64,000 nt of DNA from Schaalia sp. lx-260 (GTDB lineage: Bacteria > Actinomycetota > Actinomycetes > Actinomycetales > Actinomycetaceae). The position numbers were made by a program, and so were the translations under genes. Positions 31,461 to 40,648 of the stretch are shown piece by piece (the stretch's first letter is position 1; each line of letters begins with the position of its first letter). The notes beneath the pieces were generated by a model. The model ran no database searches. It had not been told where the DNA came from and saw nothing but the letters and a program-made list of their open reading frames with translations. The stretch is from assembly GCF_021083645.1 (NCBI RefSeq), contig NZ_JAJNRQ010000003.1, positions 303,147 to 367,146 on the forward strand, read 5' to 3'.

Positions 31461-31949
31461 CTACACATTTGCTCTATTGTCCCTCATAAAAGAGTAAATT
31501 TGAGGAGGAACATACCGAGAAATGTCCATTCCCCATGCAAAAAGTTCACGCACCAGCGATGAAGACACATGAGCATATTCTGGGGCCGTTGGAATCCACA
31601 ACGTTTCTACTCCTCCAATTTCACGATTCACCACGGCCTGCGGCATTTCTGCGCTAACGTCATCGTTTCCTCGTATCCCCTTTATAACGAAACGCGCGTC
31701 CACCTCATGGCAAAAATCCACCACAGTGCCTCGCATTTCTTTCACACGCACATGCGCAATGCCGGCAATTACTGAGCGAATCATTTCTACACGCTCAGAC
31801 GCAGTGTAGGTGTGTGTTTTCGCGCGATTAGTTCCAACCGCGATAACGAGTTCATCAACACATTGGGATGCACGTTGAACTAAATCAAGATGACCGCATG
31901 TGAAAGGGTCAAAGCTCCCTGGAAAAACAGCAATCGATGGACGAGTCAT
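31461..31949 (-). CDS. coaD: Phosphopantetheine adenylyltransferase
   Basis: Fourth step of coenzyme A synthesis: 4'-phosphopantetheine + ATP to dephospho-CoA. The 162-residue protein has the nucleotidyltransferase motif GSFDPFTCGH (11-20) and the second motif as VSSSLVRE in place of the common ISSTLVRE. It overlaps the rsmD stop by four bases. Confidence 0.97.
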   Translation of the reverse strand: MTRPSIAVFPGSFDPFTCGHLDLVQRASQCVDELVIAVGTNRAKTHTYTASERVEMIRSVIAGIAHVRVKEMRGTVVDFCHEVDARFVIKGIRGNDDVSAEMPQAVVNREIGGVETLWIPTAPEYAHVSSSLVRELFAWGMDISRYVPPQIYSFMRDNRANV

Positions 31950-32554
31950 ACGTGCTCTCGCATATCAATATCCTCATCGTGTTTCATTTCTTGGAGAGGC
32001 GGTCCCGCGAACCAGCATCGTGTTTCCCCCCAAGTGGATATGTCCTCACATTGCAAAAAAGTTGGCCACACAGGTTCTGGGCTACGCAACGAACGTTCAA
32101 TGACAACCAATGTATCTGGCATAATCCACGGTCCAAGATCATTGAGTACTTTTTCAAGCTCCCCCTCAGGTAAATCGTAAGGAGGATCAACAAAGACAAG
32201 GGTGTATTCTCCCGACAAAAGCGGCATAGATTGGCGTGTACGCAAGAAAAAGCCAACATCTTTGGCCACAATACGTCCGTACAAAGCAGTGGCAGCAATA
32301 TTCGTTTTCATTGAGGCTACAGCGCTTCGTGCTTGGTCAACAAAAGTTGCACTGCTTGCACCACGTGAAAGAGCTTCAAGTCCAAGTGCGCCACTACCCG
32401 CATACAAGTCGAGCACGCAGGCATTTTCCAACACATCCCAATGTTCAAGACGTGAAAATAATGCTTCTCGGACACGTTCTGATGTGGGTCGTGTTCCCTT
32501 TGCTGGCACCGACAGCAAACGACCTTTCGCAACACCTGCCACAATCCTACTCAT
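31946..32554 (-). CDS. rsmD: 16S rRNA (guanine966-N2)-methyltransferase
   Basis: Methylates G966 of 16S rRNA in the small subunit. The 202-residue protein opens with MSRIVAGVAKGRLLSVPAKG, the family N-terminus, then the SAM site VLDLYAGSGALGLEALSRGA and the N6/N2-methylase motif DPPYDLP. Partner coaD is coupled downstream, a pairing common across bacteria. Confidence 0.95.
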   Translation of the reverse strand: MSRIVAGVAKGRLLSVPAKGTRPTSERVREALFSRLEHWDVLENACVLDLYAGSGALGLEALSRGASSATFVDQARSAVASMKTNIAATALYGRIVAKDVGFFLRTRQSMPLLSGEYTLVFVDPPYDLPEGELEKVLNDLGPWIMPDTLVVIERSLRSPEPVWPTFLQCEDISTWGETRCWFAGPPLQEMKHDEDIDMREHV

Positions 32555-32671
32555 GTGCGTATCCTACGCACCTACATATGAGTGGCTCAAAAGGAATACG
32601 AAAAATGGTTTCTGCACAGCACGCGCACATATTGTTGAGGTGCTTGCGCATATTCCTTGCTGCTTATACGT

Positions 32672-34972
32672 TTAGCTACGCTCCATCCACATGATTTCCT
32701 CACTATCACGAGCGCGTAATTCTTGACGTAAAAGCGGGTATTTTTGCAAAGCCGGATCATCCTCAATAAGGATAAGAGCAGCTTCACGAGCTTTCTCGAT
32801 AATTATTCCGTCACGTATAACAGACAGGAATTGAAGCCCTGACGAACGCCCCGATTGTTCAGCCCCGATCACGTCTCCTTCACGACGAAGTGCAAGGTCA
32901 GCCTCAGCCAATTGAAAACCGTCCTGTGTTGCAGCAAATGCTTCAAGGCGACGCAACGATACGTCTGCGATTCCATGACGATGAACAGCCATACATACTG
33001 AAGGTTTCGACGAGCGCCCCACGCGGCCACGTAACTGGTGTAATTGCGACAGGCCAAACTGCTGCGCGTCCATAATGACCATCATCGTTGCTTCTGGGAC
33101 ATCAACTCCCACTTCAATCACTGTTGTTGCGACCAGCAATGGCATTTTTCCTGAAGCAAAATCAGACATGATACGCGTTTTTTCTTCAGTAGTGTTGCGT
33201 CCTGTCAGTGTGGCGATAGCAATTCCTTGTAGCGCAGGTATTTTCCCTAAGTAAGCAGAAACGCCTTCAACACTCGCCACCTCTTGGCGCGTTCTTTCCC
33301 CTTTTCCTGCGTGTTCCTGAGGGGATACTATGCGTTTTTCATTCAAATCGTCACGAAGATCAGTTGTGTTATTTTCTAGATCTTCCTCGGTATCTTCGCA
33401 GTCAATACGAGGACACACCACGTACACACGGCCTCCTGAAGTAATTTCTTCACGCGCTCGCTGCCATATACGTTCAAACCACAGCTTTTTCTCTGCATCA
33501 ACAAGGTAAGTAGATACAGGGTGACGACCAGCTGGGAGTCCTTTCATATGAGTTTGTTCAAGGTCTGCAAAAACAGTCATTGCGATAGTTCGAGGAATCG
33601 GAGTGGCTGTCATAACAATTTGATGCGGTATTCCGCTACGTGAGGCCTGACGTAAACGGTCGCGCTGGCTCACCCCAAAACGGTGTTGTTCATCTATTAC
33701 AACAAGGGCGAGGTCAGCAAATTGCACATCCTCATTGAGTAAGGCATGTGTTCCTATAACAATGCATGGCTGCCCATTATTTATTTCAGTCAGAATGTGA
33801 CGGCGCTGGGCCGGTGGTGTTGTCGCTGTCAGCAAGTACAAGGGGAAAGCTGTTTCTGGCGCGCCTTGTATCGGTTCAGTCAAGCGTTGGAGTGAGGCAT
33901 AGTGTTGCTGCGCTAAAACTTCGGTTGGAGCAAGTAAAGCGCCTTGATGTCCTGCCCCGACGACTTGCGTCAGCGCAGCAAGGGCAACCACTGTTTTACC
34001 CGCTCCCACATCGGCTTGGAGTAAACGTTGGCTTGGTTTGCTACTTTCTAATTCACAGCTGAGGGTATTAAGAGCTTCTTTTTGAGCGTCAGTTAGTGCG
34101 AAAGGCAGGCAATCTAACAGTTTGTTCACAAGGGCATTGTTTTCTTTCGGGCTTTGCGGGGCCGAAGCATTGCGGGTAGCTTCACGCATACTCAGTAAGG
34201 CGATATGCAGGGTGAAAGCTTCTATCCAAGCTAGTGAGTGTCGTGCCTGTTTAACTGTTTCATCATTTGCGGGTTGGTGGAGATCACGTATTGCCGTGGC
34301 GCGAGAAACTAAACCATATTTTTCTCGCACGTGTTCTGGGATGATATCTGGAATAGTCGTGTCGTTGATTTCCTCGCTGATAAGGGCGATTGCTCGTTGA
34401 ATCACCCATGAGGTTAAGCCATGTTTAGCTGCGTAAATAGGGATAGGACGCTGTGTACGTTGGCGTATCTGCTCCATATTCTCAGCATGATGGGCACTGT
34501 TTTCATCAGGGTATCCGCTAGGTGTATTTGTCGTTTCTACGAGTTTTTTTGGAGTATCAATATCTTCAAATTCGGGGTGGATGAGTTGGAGTTGGCCTTT
34601 ATATGAGCCTACTTTCCCAGCGAAAAGATACTGTCCACCTGGGGTAAGGATTTTTTGGTGTGGGATGAGTTTATATTCGTTCGCAGCAAAAAAAGTCGCG
34701 TTCATCTGACGTACGCCATCGGTGAGTATGACTTCTAAACGTACACCTGAACGTGTGCGGTGAGGGATCAGGCGTTGCGAGAGCACCTCAGCTAGCAAAG
34801 TAACGTCTTCACCTTCATGCAAAGCACTCATAGGTGTTAATCGTCCCCAGTGGTAATAGCGTCGGGGTGCGTAAAACAGTAAATCCCCTATTGTTTCAAT
34901 TCCTGCGTCATGGAATTTTTTTGCTGTTCGTGCAGGTAGACGCAGGTTCAGGGGGGTGTGCAGGAAAGTCAT
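32672..34972 (-). CDS. recG: ATP-dependent DNA helicase RecG
   Basis: Branch-migration helicase for stalled forks and recombination intermediates. The 766-residue protein has the N-terminal wedge (OB-fold) domain, then Walker A ADVGAGKTVVAL, the RecG-type VIDEQHRFGVSQR, TATPIPRT, and motif VI around QLHQLRGRVGRSSKPS. The C-terminus is ARDSEEIMWMERS. It overlaps the DAK-domain gene by four bases. Confidence 0.96.
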   Translation of the reverse strand: MTFLHTPLNLRLPARTAKKFHDAGIETIGDLLFYAPRRYYHWGRLTPMSALHEGEDVTLLAEVLSQRLIPHRTRSGVRLEVILTDGVRQMNATFFAANEYKLIPHQKILTPGGQYLFAGKVGSYKGQLQLIHPEFEDIDTPKKLVETTNTPSGYPDENSAHHAENMEQIRQRTQRPIPIYAAKHGLTSWVIQRAIALISEEINDTTIPDIIPEHVREKYGLVSRATAIRDLHQPANDETVKQARHSLAWIEAFTLHIALLSMREATRNASAPQSPKENNALVNKLLDCLPFALTDAQKEALNTLSCELESSKPSQRLLQADVGAGKTVVALAALTQVVGAGHQGALLAPTEVLAQQHYASLQRLTEPIQGAPETAFPLYLLTATTPPAQRRHILTEINNGQPCIVIGTHALLNEDVQFADLALVVIDEQHRFGVSQRDRLRQASRSGIPHQIVMTATPIPRTIAMTVFADLEQTHMKGLPAGRHPVSTYLVDAEKKLWFERIWQRAREEITSGGRVYVVCPRIDCEDTEEDLENNTTDLRDDLNEKRIVSPQEHAGKGERTRQEVASVEGVSAYLGKIPALQGIAIATLTGRNTTEEKTRIMSDFASGKMPLLVATTVIEVGVDVPEATMMVIMDAQQFGLSQLHQLRGRVGRSSKPSVCMAVHRHGIADVSLRRLEAFAATQDGFQLAEADLALRREGDVIGAEQSGRSSGLQFLSVIRDGIIIEKAREAALILIEDDPALQKYPLLRQELRARDSEEIMWMERS

Positions 34973-36579
34973 TGGATCCCTTGAATGAGGGTCGGGCTAG
35001 GTCCTGCGCCATCGATAATTTCCAAAGGCACAGGCCACCAGTCACTAACGTGGGCTTCAAGTAGTTGTCTGAGTGCAGGTGCGAGGGCCGCGTCAGCGTC
35101 TTGAGCGAGGAGGAGTCGAATATGTGTGGGGGCGTGTGTGAATATTTCTCGAAGCACATCAGGTAGCGCCTGTTCCGGTGACGTATCTGGGACAGGAAGT
35201 ACAGCATGTCGTTGACTTACAGCATGTATAGCTTCCACCAAAATGGTTTTGAATAGCGGATTATTTTCTTTCCCATCGGGTTGTGGAACAAAAACAGGTG
35301 CGCAGGCACGTGTTATCGCAAGTGCTGTGAGTTCGTCCGTGCTACGACTCAGGATTGTATGAATCTTCATTTTTTCAAGGTCGGAGGCGACAGCTTGGGT
35401 AAATCGCAAGGTAGTGAGGTCACATGACACAAGGACAGCCACACCGTTGGAAGCTGCGTACCCTATATGCACCAGTGAATCTTTATCGCGCACGTCTGGG
35501 CACAGCAAGACGATAGCTCCGCTGCGCGCTAAGTCTTCTACTAGTCCTGGGGTGCGTGTGCATGTGAGAACTGTGGCTCTTTCGACACGTTTGCGTGGTC
35601 GTCGTTCAAGTAGTCGGATTCCTCTGTGAGTCACTCCATCTGAAAGCGTATCTTCGCCGATAAGCTCATCTGGGCGTGAGTCAATGACTTGGAATCGCAC
35701 AATCGTCCCTTGACGCGGTCGAACAGCGAGGGGCGCTGACGTGTCGATATGGAATCGCCAGATTCCTATTCCGAATAGGTCTGTTATCCCTATTGACGTG
35801 TAGTGGGTTCCTAGTGCTGTCAAAGTGCGTGTGAACGCGGCGGCATCGTCTTCCATTCCTTCAAGGAGGACATCGACTGTAAATGCTCGGGTTGCTTCTG
35901 GAATTGGGACGGTTGGTGTTGGGCTTTCTCCTTGTGCTGCAAGGTCAGCGAGCATACGCGTTAAGTCGTGTAGGAGTGCTGTGTCGTCACGTACGGCCGC
36001 ATCAAGACATGCGTATAGTGTGGTGATGACTGCGGCACCTGGGTCTGTTCGCCCGCCAACGGCAGTGTCAGCTTCTACAAGGCCAAATTGCGCTTGGCTT
36101 GCAAAAATGCTGACAAGTTCATTGACTTCTGGAAGTGTACTTCCGAGCTGTTGTATTTCTGTCTGTGCCTCTGTGAGAACTCGCTGGACTGCTGGAATTA
36201 AAGTGATATGTACGTGTGGTGACTCTGGAAAAGCACAGAGCATACGTCGGGTCTCTAATGGTGTGAGTTCACTGCTGTGGTCGTTCTCTTTAATCTGCGT
36301 GTTCCAAGCGGAAAAAATTGAGGTAATGAGGATTCCTATGTGCCCAACGCTGTGCCGTATTCCAGCGTGTACAGCTAATTCCAGTGCTTCAGGCAGTGTG
36401 TGCGGGTTCTCGCGTTCAAGTTCGCATGTAATGGCATAGAAAGTCCGTGAGGCATTAGTGCCTGTGTCACAATCCCCCTGACCCCACCCATCAAGGTCAT
36501 CAAGGAAACGTGCGAGGCGTCCGGTTTCTTCTGCTGCAATATGTAATGCACGACAAAATGTCTGCGCGGTGAGCGGCAC
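34969..36579 (-). CDS. DAK (DhaL/FakA-type) domain protein
   Basis: The 536-residue protein has an N-terminal DhaL-like domain: GWGQGDCDTGTNASRTF carries the DxDTG metal/nucleotide motif in altered context (usual form PDGDTGTN). A central region and a C-terminal DegV/FakA-like part follow. Relatives next to recG and rpmB include FakA-type fatty acid kinases, which work with a FakB lipid carrier; no FakB gene is in the window, so substrate is uncertain. I place the start at GTG 36579, with AAAGGG five bases upstream; a longer frame to 36675 lacks family likeness. Confidence 0.85.
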   Translation of the reverse strand: MPLTAQTFCRALHIAAEETGRLARFLDDLDGWGQGDCDTGTNASRTFYAITCELERENPHTLPEALELAVHAGIRHSVGHIGILITSIFSAWNTQIKENDHSSELTPLETRRMLCAFPESPHVHITLIPAVQRVLTEAQTEIQQLGSTLPEVNELVSIFASQAQFGLVEADTAVGGRTDPGAAVITTLYACLDAAVRDDTALLHDLTRMLADLAAQGESPTPTVPIPEATRAFTVDVLLEGMEDDAAAFTRTLTALGTHYTSIGITDLFGIGIWRFHIDTSAPLAVRPRQGTIVRFQVIDSRPDELIGEDTLSDGVTHRGIRLLERRPRKRVERATVLTCTRTPGLVEDLARSGAIVLLCPDVRDKDSLVHIGYAASNGVAVLVSCDLTTLRFTQAVASDLEKMKIHTILSRSTDELTALAITRACAPVFVPQPDGKENNPLFKTILVEAIHAVSQRHAVLPVPDTSPEQALPDVLREIFTHAPTHIRLLLAQDADAALAPALRQLLEAHVSDWWPVPLEIIDGAGPSPTLIQGIQ

Positions 36580-36720
36580 GTGTTCCCTTTCAGAATGTGA
36601 ATGCTTTAATTCACGTGACAGTTTTCTTTTATTTATTCTCTGCGGCAGAGCATATGTGCGCCACCTGACACGCAAAAAAGGCTCTGTGAGTTGGACTATG
36701 TGCGTTTATCGGCTATTCTT

Positions 36721-36750
36721 TTGTGGTTGCTTGTTTCAGCGAGGTATGTT
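36721..36750 (+). promoter_or_regulatory. Candidate rpmB promoter
   Basis: TTGTGG (36721-36726), 18-base spacer, TATGTT (36745-36750). A small hairpin ACTCAC/GTGAGT (36762-36778) follows in the leader. Confidence 0.45.
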
Positions 36751-36806
36751 GCAGCAGGCTGACTCACACTAGGTGAGTGAATAGGATTTTAGACCGAGGA
36801 GATATC

Positions 36807-36998
36807 GTGGCTGCCGTTTGTGACGTGTGCGGTAAGGGACCTGGCTTCGGCAAGAGTGTGTCGCACTCACACGTGCGCACGAACCGCCGGTGGAACCCGA
36901 ATATTCAGCGCGTGCGCGCGATTGTTGAAGGCACTCCCAAGCGCCTGAACGTGTGCACCAAGTGCCTCAAGTCGGATCGGGTGACTCGTAACATCTGA
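36807..36998 (+). CDS. rpmB: 50S ribosomal protein L28, zinc (C+) form
   Basis: The 63-residue product starts at GTG 36807 ([20 protein letters not shown]) with GAGGAG five bases upstream. CDVC and CTKC provide four zinc-ligand cysteines. The zinc-type L28 next to recG and the DAK gene matches mycobacterial gene order. It is transcribed away from the DAK gene. Confidence 0.96.
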   Translation: MAAVCDVCGKGPGFGKSVSHSHVRTNRRWNPNIQRVRAIVEGTPKRLNVCTKCLKSDRVTRNI

Positions 36999-37022
36999 TC
37001 TGCGTTTTTGGCCTAGCAGAGG

Positions 37023-37052
37023 AAAGCTCGTCGAATTTTTCGACGAGCTTTT
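37023..37052 (+). terminator. Terminator after rpmB
   Basis: A perfect 12-pair stem, AAAGCTCGTCGA with TCGACGAGCTTT, five-base loop, ending in TTTTC. It starts 24 bases after the rpmB stop. Confidence 0.88.
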
Positions 37053-37173
37053 CATTATGTGGCACCTCGTTCACCACTTCAGTTATTGACGTGAAAATGC
37101 GAAAAAATCGCATTTTCACACTTCTCCTTCCTTCCCCACTCAAAAGATTTAAGCATGAAATAAATCACAAAAG

Positions 37174-37201
37174 TTGCAGGGGGGGGGGCACGTTCTACGG
37201 T
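37174..37201 (+). promoter_or_regulatory. Candidate phase-variable promoter with 10-base G tract
   Basis: TTGCAG (37174-37179), 16-base spacer containing nine of ten consecutive G's (37179-37188), TACGGT (37196-37201). The start would fall near 37208, leaving a leader of about 59 bases. The layout copies that of the other LAxTG gene. Confidence 0.55.
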
Positions 37202-37266
37202 AAACACATCTGGTTTGGGGAGCATCCCGCCAGCAATACCCAAATGAAACAACACAGGAGATACAA

Positions 37267-37869
37267 ATGACTGCTCGCACCCGAGTTGCCGCACTCACCG
37301 CGGCCGTTGCCCTCATGGGAACTTTCGCTATTCCTGCGGCCTTCGCTGCAGATGTTGACGATAACAATACCACCCCCAACTCAAATGAATTAGTTGCCGA
37401 TTCACCTGTGACCGGCAACGCTGTTGTCGCTCCCGAAGCTGCCCCCGAAGGCACACCAGTTCCCGGCATTGGCCCAAATACTGGCACCTTCTGTGGTGAC
37501 GATGCCACCACTGCTGACTGCGGAGTAACCCACACTTCCACACCTACTCCTGCTGATCCAGTTCCTGGCGGCCGTTTAATCAACCCTGAAGTTATCGCTC
37601 CGACCATTGCCGGTGGCGTTGCCATTCCTGCTCCTGCCGATGCCGAAGCAGGGCAACCGGATGCTGCCATGACGGAAACTCCCATGAACGACGCTGAGGC
37701 TCCAGCCGCTCCTGCATCTGCCGAAACAAAAGCTGAAGGAACGAAGGCTGGCCATTCCTCCATGGCTCTGGCAAAGACCGGTACAACCGCTCTGTTGGTT
37801 GGCGGCTCAACAGCTGCTCTCGTTGCCGCTGGCGCGGGCGCTTTAGTTCTTCGCCGTCGCTTCATCTGA
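37267..37869 (+). CDS. Small secreted wall-anchored protein, LAKTG sorting signal
   Basis: No known domain. The 200-residue precursor has a signal peptide (MTARTRVAALTAAVALMG..., cleavage likely after AAFA near residue 27). A low-complexity ectodomain rich in Pro, Ala, Gly, Glu and Thr follows, with two cysteines (TFCGDD and TADCG) able to form a disulphide. The C-terminus is LAKTG at 168-172, a hydrophobic segment and RRRFI. The anchor region is closely similar to that of the 545-residue LATTG protein (TGTTALL-GGS... shared), so both likely use one class E sortase. An AGGAGA site lies six bases before ATG. Confidence 0.88.
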   Translation: MTARTRVAALTAAVALMGTFAIPAAFAADVDDNNTTPNSNELVADSPVTGNAVVAPEAAPEGTPVPGIGPNTGTFCGDDATTADCGVTHTSTPTPADPVPGGRLINPEVIAPTIAGGVAIPAPADAEAGQPDAAMTETPMNDAEAPAAPASAETKAEGTKAGHSSMALAKTGTTALLVGGSTAALVAAGAGALVLRRRFI

Positions 37870-37938
37870 AAATCGCTTATCGGTCAATTGAGGTGTTGCC
37901 CTTCAATTCCCGTTAAGTTCATATAGGCTCAAACGCCG

Positions 37939-37982
37939 GCTGGTGGCTCCTCCTTAGGCTCGGGAGGAGCCACCAGCTTTTT
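37939..37982 (+). terminator. Strong terminator of the LAKTG gene
   Basis: A perfect 15-pair stem (37939-37953 with 37963-37977), nine-base loop, then TTTTT. Confidence 0.93.
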
Positions 37983-38041
37983 CATACGTGAAAATAAATT
38001 GCACCACACTGTTCCATAGGAAATCTTTGAAAGCTGTACTT

Positions 38042-39118
38042 TCAGCTGTGTGCAAAATGATCCCAGCCGCCTATGCCTGTTACTTTTTCGCCCTCAATAT
38101 AAACCCCTGCCCCTTGATCTGCATTCACTTCCCGAACCATGCCAACAGGTTTCATTCCCGCAGGGAGCGTCACATTCGGTGGAAAAATCACCAGAAGTGA
38201 ATGATCTTCTCCGCCTTGCAGTACCCATCGCGTTGGATCTGTACCGCATACAGCTGCAAGATCTTTTAATGCTGAAATATACGGCTCTAATAAATGGAAT
38301 GACAAATCTATACGCACATTGCTGGCTTGAGCCATACGTTGTCCGTCAATAAGAAGGCCATCAGAAATATCCATCATGGCATGTGCGCCCTTGTGAGCAG
38401 CTTCGATTCCGCTTTCCATAGGGGGCCTAGGAACACGGTAGATTGATACGGCTTCTTCAGCACTTACAGCACTGACTGCCGTATTGTCGCGTATGTGCTG
38501 TTGTTGTGTCGCTGTATTTACCTCAGCGTCCTGCGATTTGGTGTCCAGTCTTTCTGCTCTGCTCAGTGCAGCAGGATCCCAATAGCCTTTGCTCAGCAAG
38601 TCCAGCCCTGCAGCCGAATATCCCAGTGTTCCTGCAACTGCCACAATGTCGCCTACCTGAGCGCCTGAACGGGTAATAATCCCATGAGGACAATAACCCA
38701 TAGCTGTGACAGCGATAACGAGCGAGTCACCAGACGATAAATCGCCACCAACAACTTCAGCTCCCACGCGAGCCGTACATTCACCAAAGCCGGAAACTAA
38801 ATCAACCAACCAATCCACTGATATATCCGGCGGGGTAACTAAAGAAACAACAAGGGCGCTTGCTTGTCCTCCCATAGCTGTAATGTCAGCAAGATTTTGA
38901 GCAGCCGCGCGACGACCAATGTCATGGGCCTGCGACCAGTCTGTACGAAAGTGACGGCCTTCTACAAGAACATCCGTTGTGACAATAAAATGTTTTTCAG
39001 GAGCAGCAATGACAGCGCAATCATCACCTGAACCTATATCCGTTCGTTTTCCCGGTGGAAGTACCTTGCGGAAACGCGCAATAAGCTCATTCTCATCAAT
39101 ATCGCGTACACGTAACAC
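38042..39118 (-). CDS. thiL: Thiamine-monophosphate kinase
   Basis: Last step of thiamine diphosphate synthesis: ThMP + ATP to ThDP. The 358-residue protein has IGSGDDCAVIAAPE and TTDVLVEGRHFRTDW near the N-terminus, the glycine-rich DLSSGDSLVIAVTA, and MMDISDGLLIDGQRMA. A polar stretch of about 45 residues (TKSQDAEVNTATQQQH region) lengthens the middle relative to typical enzymes of about 325. Start chosen at GTG 39118 with GAAGGA seven bases upstream. Confidence 0.93.
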   Translation of the reverse strand: MLRVRDIDENELIARFRKVLPPGKRTDIGSGDDCAVIAAPEKHFIVTTDVLVEGRHFRTDWSQAHDIGRRAAAQNLADITAMGGQASALVVSLVTPPDISVDWLVDLVSGFGECTARVGAEVVGGDLSSGDSLVIAVTAMGYCPHGIITRSGAQVGDIVAVAGTLGYSAAGLDLLSKGYWDPAALSRAERLDTKSQDAEVNTATQQQHIRDNTAVSAVSAEEAVSIYRVPRPPMESGIEAAHKGAHAMMDISDGLLIDGQRMAQASNVRIDLSFHLLEPYISALKDLAAVCGTDPTRWVLQGGEDHSLLVIFPPNVTLPAGMKPVGMVREVNADQGAGVYIEGEKVTGIGGWDHFAHS

Positions 39119-39129
39119 GATGTTGTCCT

Positions 39130-39990
39130 TCAAATATGATTCATGCGAACAGTTTGTGAAGCGTAAAGGCACATAGCGGCAGCAGTAGCCACATTCATTG
39201 ATTCTGCGTGCCCGCTCATCGTGATACGAACCAATTCGTCACATGCTTCCATTTCCGCATATGACATTCCTTGTGCTTCATTACCCATCACCCATGCATG
39301 CGCGTGAGTAAGGAGTCCAGTTCCACGAATACCCTCACACATAAGATCTGTCAGATCCCTCGCCACAGCTGATCCTGAAGTTCCCAAAATACGTGCGCCC
39401 CGTTGTTTTGCGGTAATCACAGCATCATGAAAAGAAGGGAAAGAAACAACAGGAAGATGGAAAAGCGACCCGGCACTTGCTCGTATCACTTTCGGTGAAG
39501 CAATATCCACCGTTCCTCGCACTGTGAGAACCGCTTGGGCACCCATTGCATCGGATGTACGAATAATTGTTCCAACATTACCCGGATCACGTCCTTGGGC
39601 GATGATGACAAGTGTTCCACCGATTCTTATATTGTCAGGTAATTCTGATTCGATACAGTCCGGAGTCGCTGTCGCTAGGATGCCTTGTGCATCACGGCTC
39701 ATCGTGTGGGCAACTTCAGGAGTCACAGGATGCACCCAACGGGTGGCTTGACAGAGGCGAGAAAAAAGTTCAGGGTCACGTTCAGCTACTTCATCAGTGA
39801 TGTAAATATCACGCACCGTTGCGGGACGAAATGTTACCAATTCACGTACAGCTTGAGGACCTTCAATGAGCAATAATTGAGCGCGTGAACGCGCAGAACG
39901 CCCAACCAAACCAGCAATCTTTTTCACGCGATCAGCGTGAGGATTTGCCATGAGTGGCGGGCGTTCTGCATAAGCATGCACGAGGTGCAC
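39130..39990 (-). CDS. TrmH/SpoU-family RNA 2'-O-methyltransferase
   Basis: SAM-dependent ribose methylation of rRNA or tRNA; the target base is not predictable here. The ~286-residue protein has a substrate-binding N-terminal domain (RSRAQLLLIEGPQAVRELV) and the SPOUT knot motifs QGRDPGNVGTIIRTSDAMGA, MGNEAQGMS and SGHAESMNVATAAAMCLY. The start is uncertain: the AGGAGG site is only two bases from GTG 39990 and eleven from GTG 39981; family likeness begins at MANPHADRV (39951). Position after rplT is common. Confidence 0.88.
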   Translation of the reverse strand: MHLVHAYAERPPLMANPHADRVKKIAGLVGRSARSRAQLLLIEGPQAVRELVTFRPATVRDIYITDEVAERDPELFSRLCQATRWVHPVTPEVAHTMSRDAQGILATATPDCIESELPDNIRIGGTLVIIAQGRDPGNVGTIIRTSDAMGAQAVLTVRGTVDIASPKVIRASAGSLFHLPVVSFPSFHDAVITAKQRGARILGTSGSAVARDLTDLMCEGIRGTGLLTHAHAWVMGNEAQGMSYAEMEACDELVRITMSGHAESMNVATAAAMCLYASQTVRMNHI

Positions 39991-40005
39991 TACCTCCTGA
40001 AAATG

Positions 40006-40386
40006 TCAGGCGCGAGGAGCGTTGACGTCAGCAGGCAAAGCTTTCTTTGCAACCTCAACGAGGGCATTGAAAGCGTTGATATCGTTAACGGCAAGTTCTG
40101 CCAGCATACGACGGTCAACTTCGACACCTGCTAAACCAAGGCCCTGGATGAAGCGGTTGTATGTAAGTCCCTGTGCACGAGAAGCAGCATTAATACGCTG
40201 AATCCACAGACGACGGAAGTCACCTTTACGGGCTTTACGGTCACGGTATGAATAGACAAATGAATGAGTAACCTGCTCTTTTGCCTTGCGGTACATACGT
40301 GAACGCTGACCACGGTAGCCTGAAGCGAGTTCAAGGACTGTACGACGCTTCTTCTTGGCGTTGAGGGAACGCTTGACACGTGCCAT
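40006..40386 (-). CDS. rplT: 50S ribosomal protein L20
   Basis: Assembly protein and, in several bacteria, the repressor of infC-rpmI-rplT. The 126-residue product starts [20 protein letters not shown] and has the family motif [21 protein letters not shown]. It is the last gene of the IF3 operon. Confidence 0.98.
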   Translation of the reverse strand: MARVKRSLNAKKKRRTVLELASGYRGQRSRMYRKAKEQVTHSFVYSYRDRKARKGDFRRLWIQRINAASRAQGLTYNRFIQGLGLAGVEVDRRMLAELAVNDINAFNALVEVAKKALPADVNAPRA

Positions 40387-40407
40387 TTCTTAACTCTCCT
40401 TTTCGCC

Positions 40408-40602
40408 TCAGATACCCAGCAGCGAACGTGCTTTCTTCACGTCAGCAGTTGCCAGTACTTGGTCTTTTGCCAGACGACGGGTCTTACGGCTGGACTTGTG
40501 CTCAAGAAGGTGACGCGCACCCGCTTGTTCGCGCATGATCTTACCTGAACCGGTGACGCGCAAACGCTTCTTAGCACCGGAATGGGTTTTATTCTTCGGC
40601 AT
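40408..40602 (-). CDS. rpmI: 50S ribosomal protein L35
   Basis: The 64-residue product starts [20 protein letters not shown], exact for L35, and ends KKARSLLGI. An AAGGAAAG site precedes ATG 40602. A much longer upstream frame exists but has no likeness to L35. Confidence 0.97.
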   Translation of the reverse strand: MPKNKTHSGAKKRLRVTGSGKIMREQAGARHLLEHKSSRKTRRLAKDQVLATADVKKARSLLGI

Positions 40603-40648
40603 GTCTCTTTCCTTACTGTTCCACAGGGAGCGGGGAGGCCAGTCCCTT

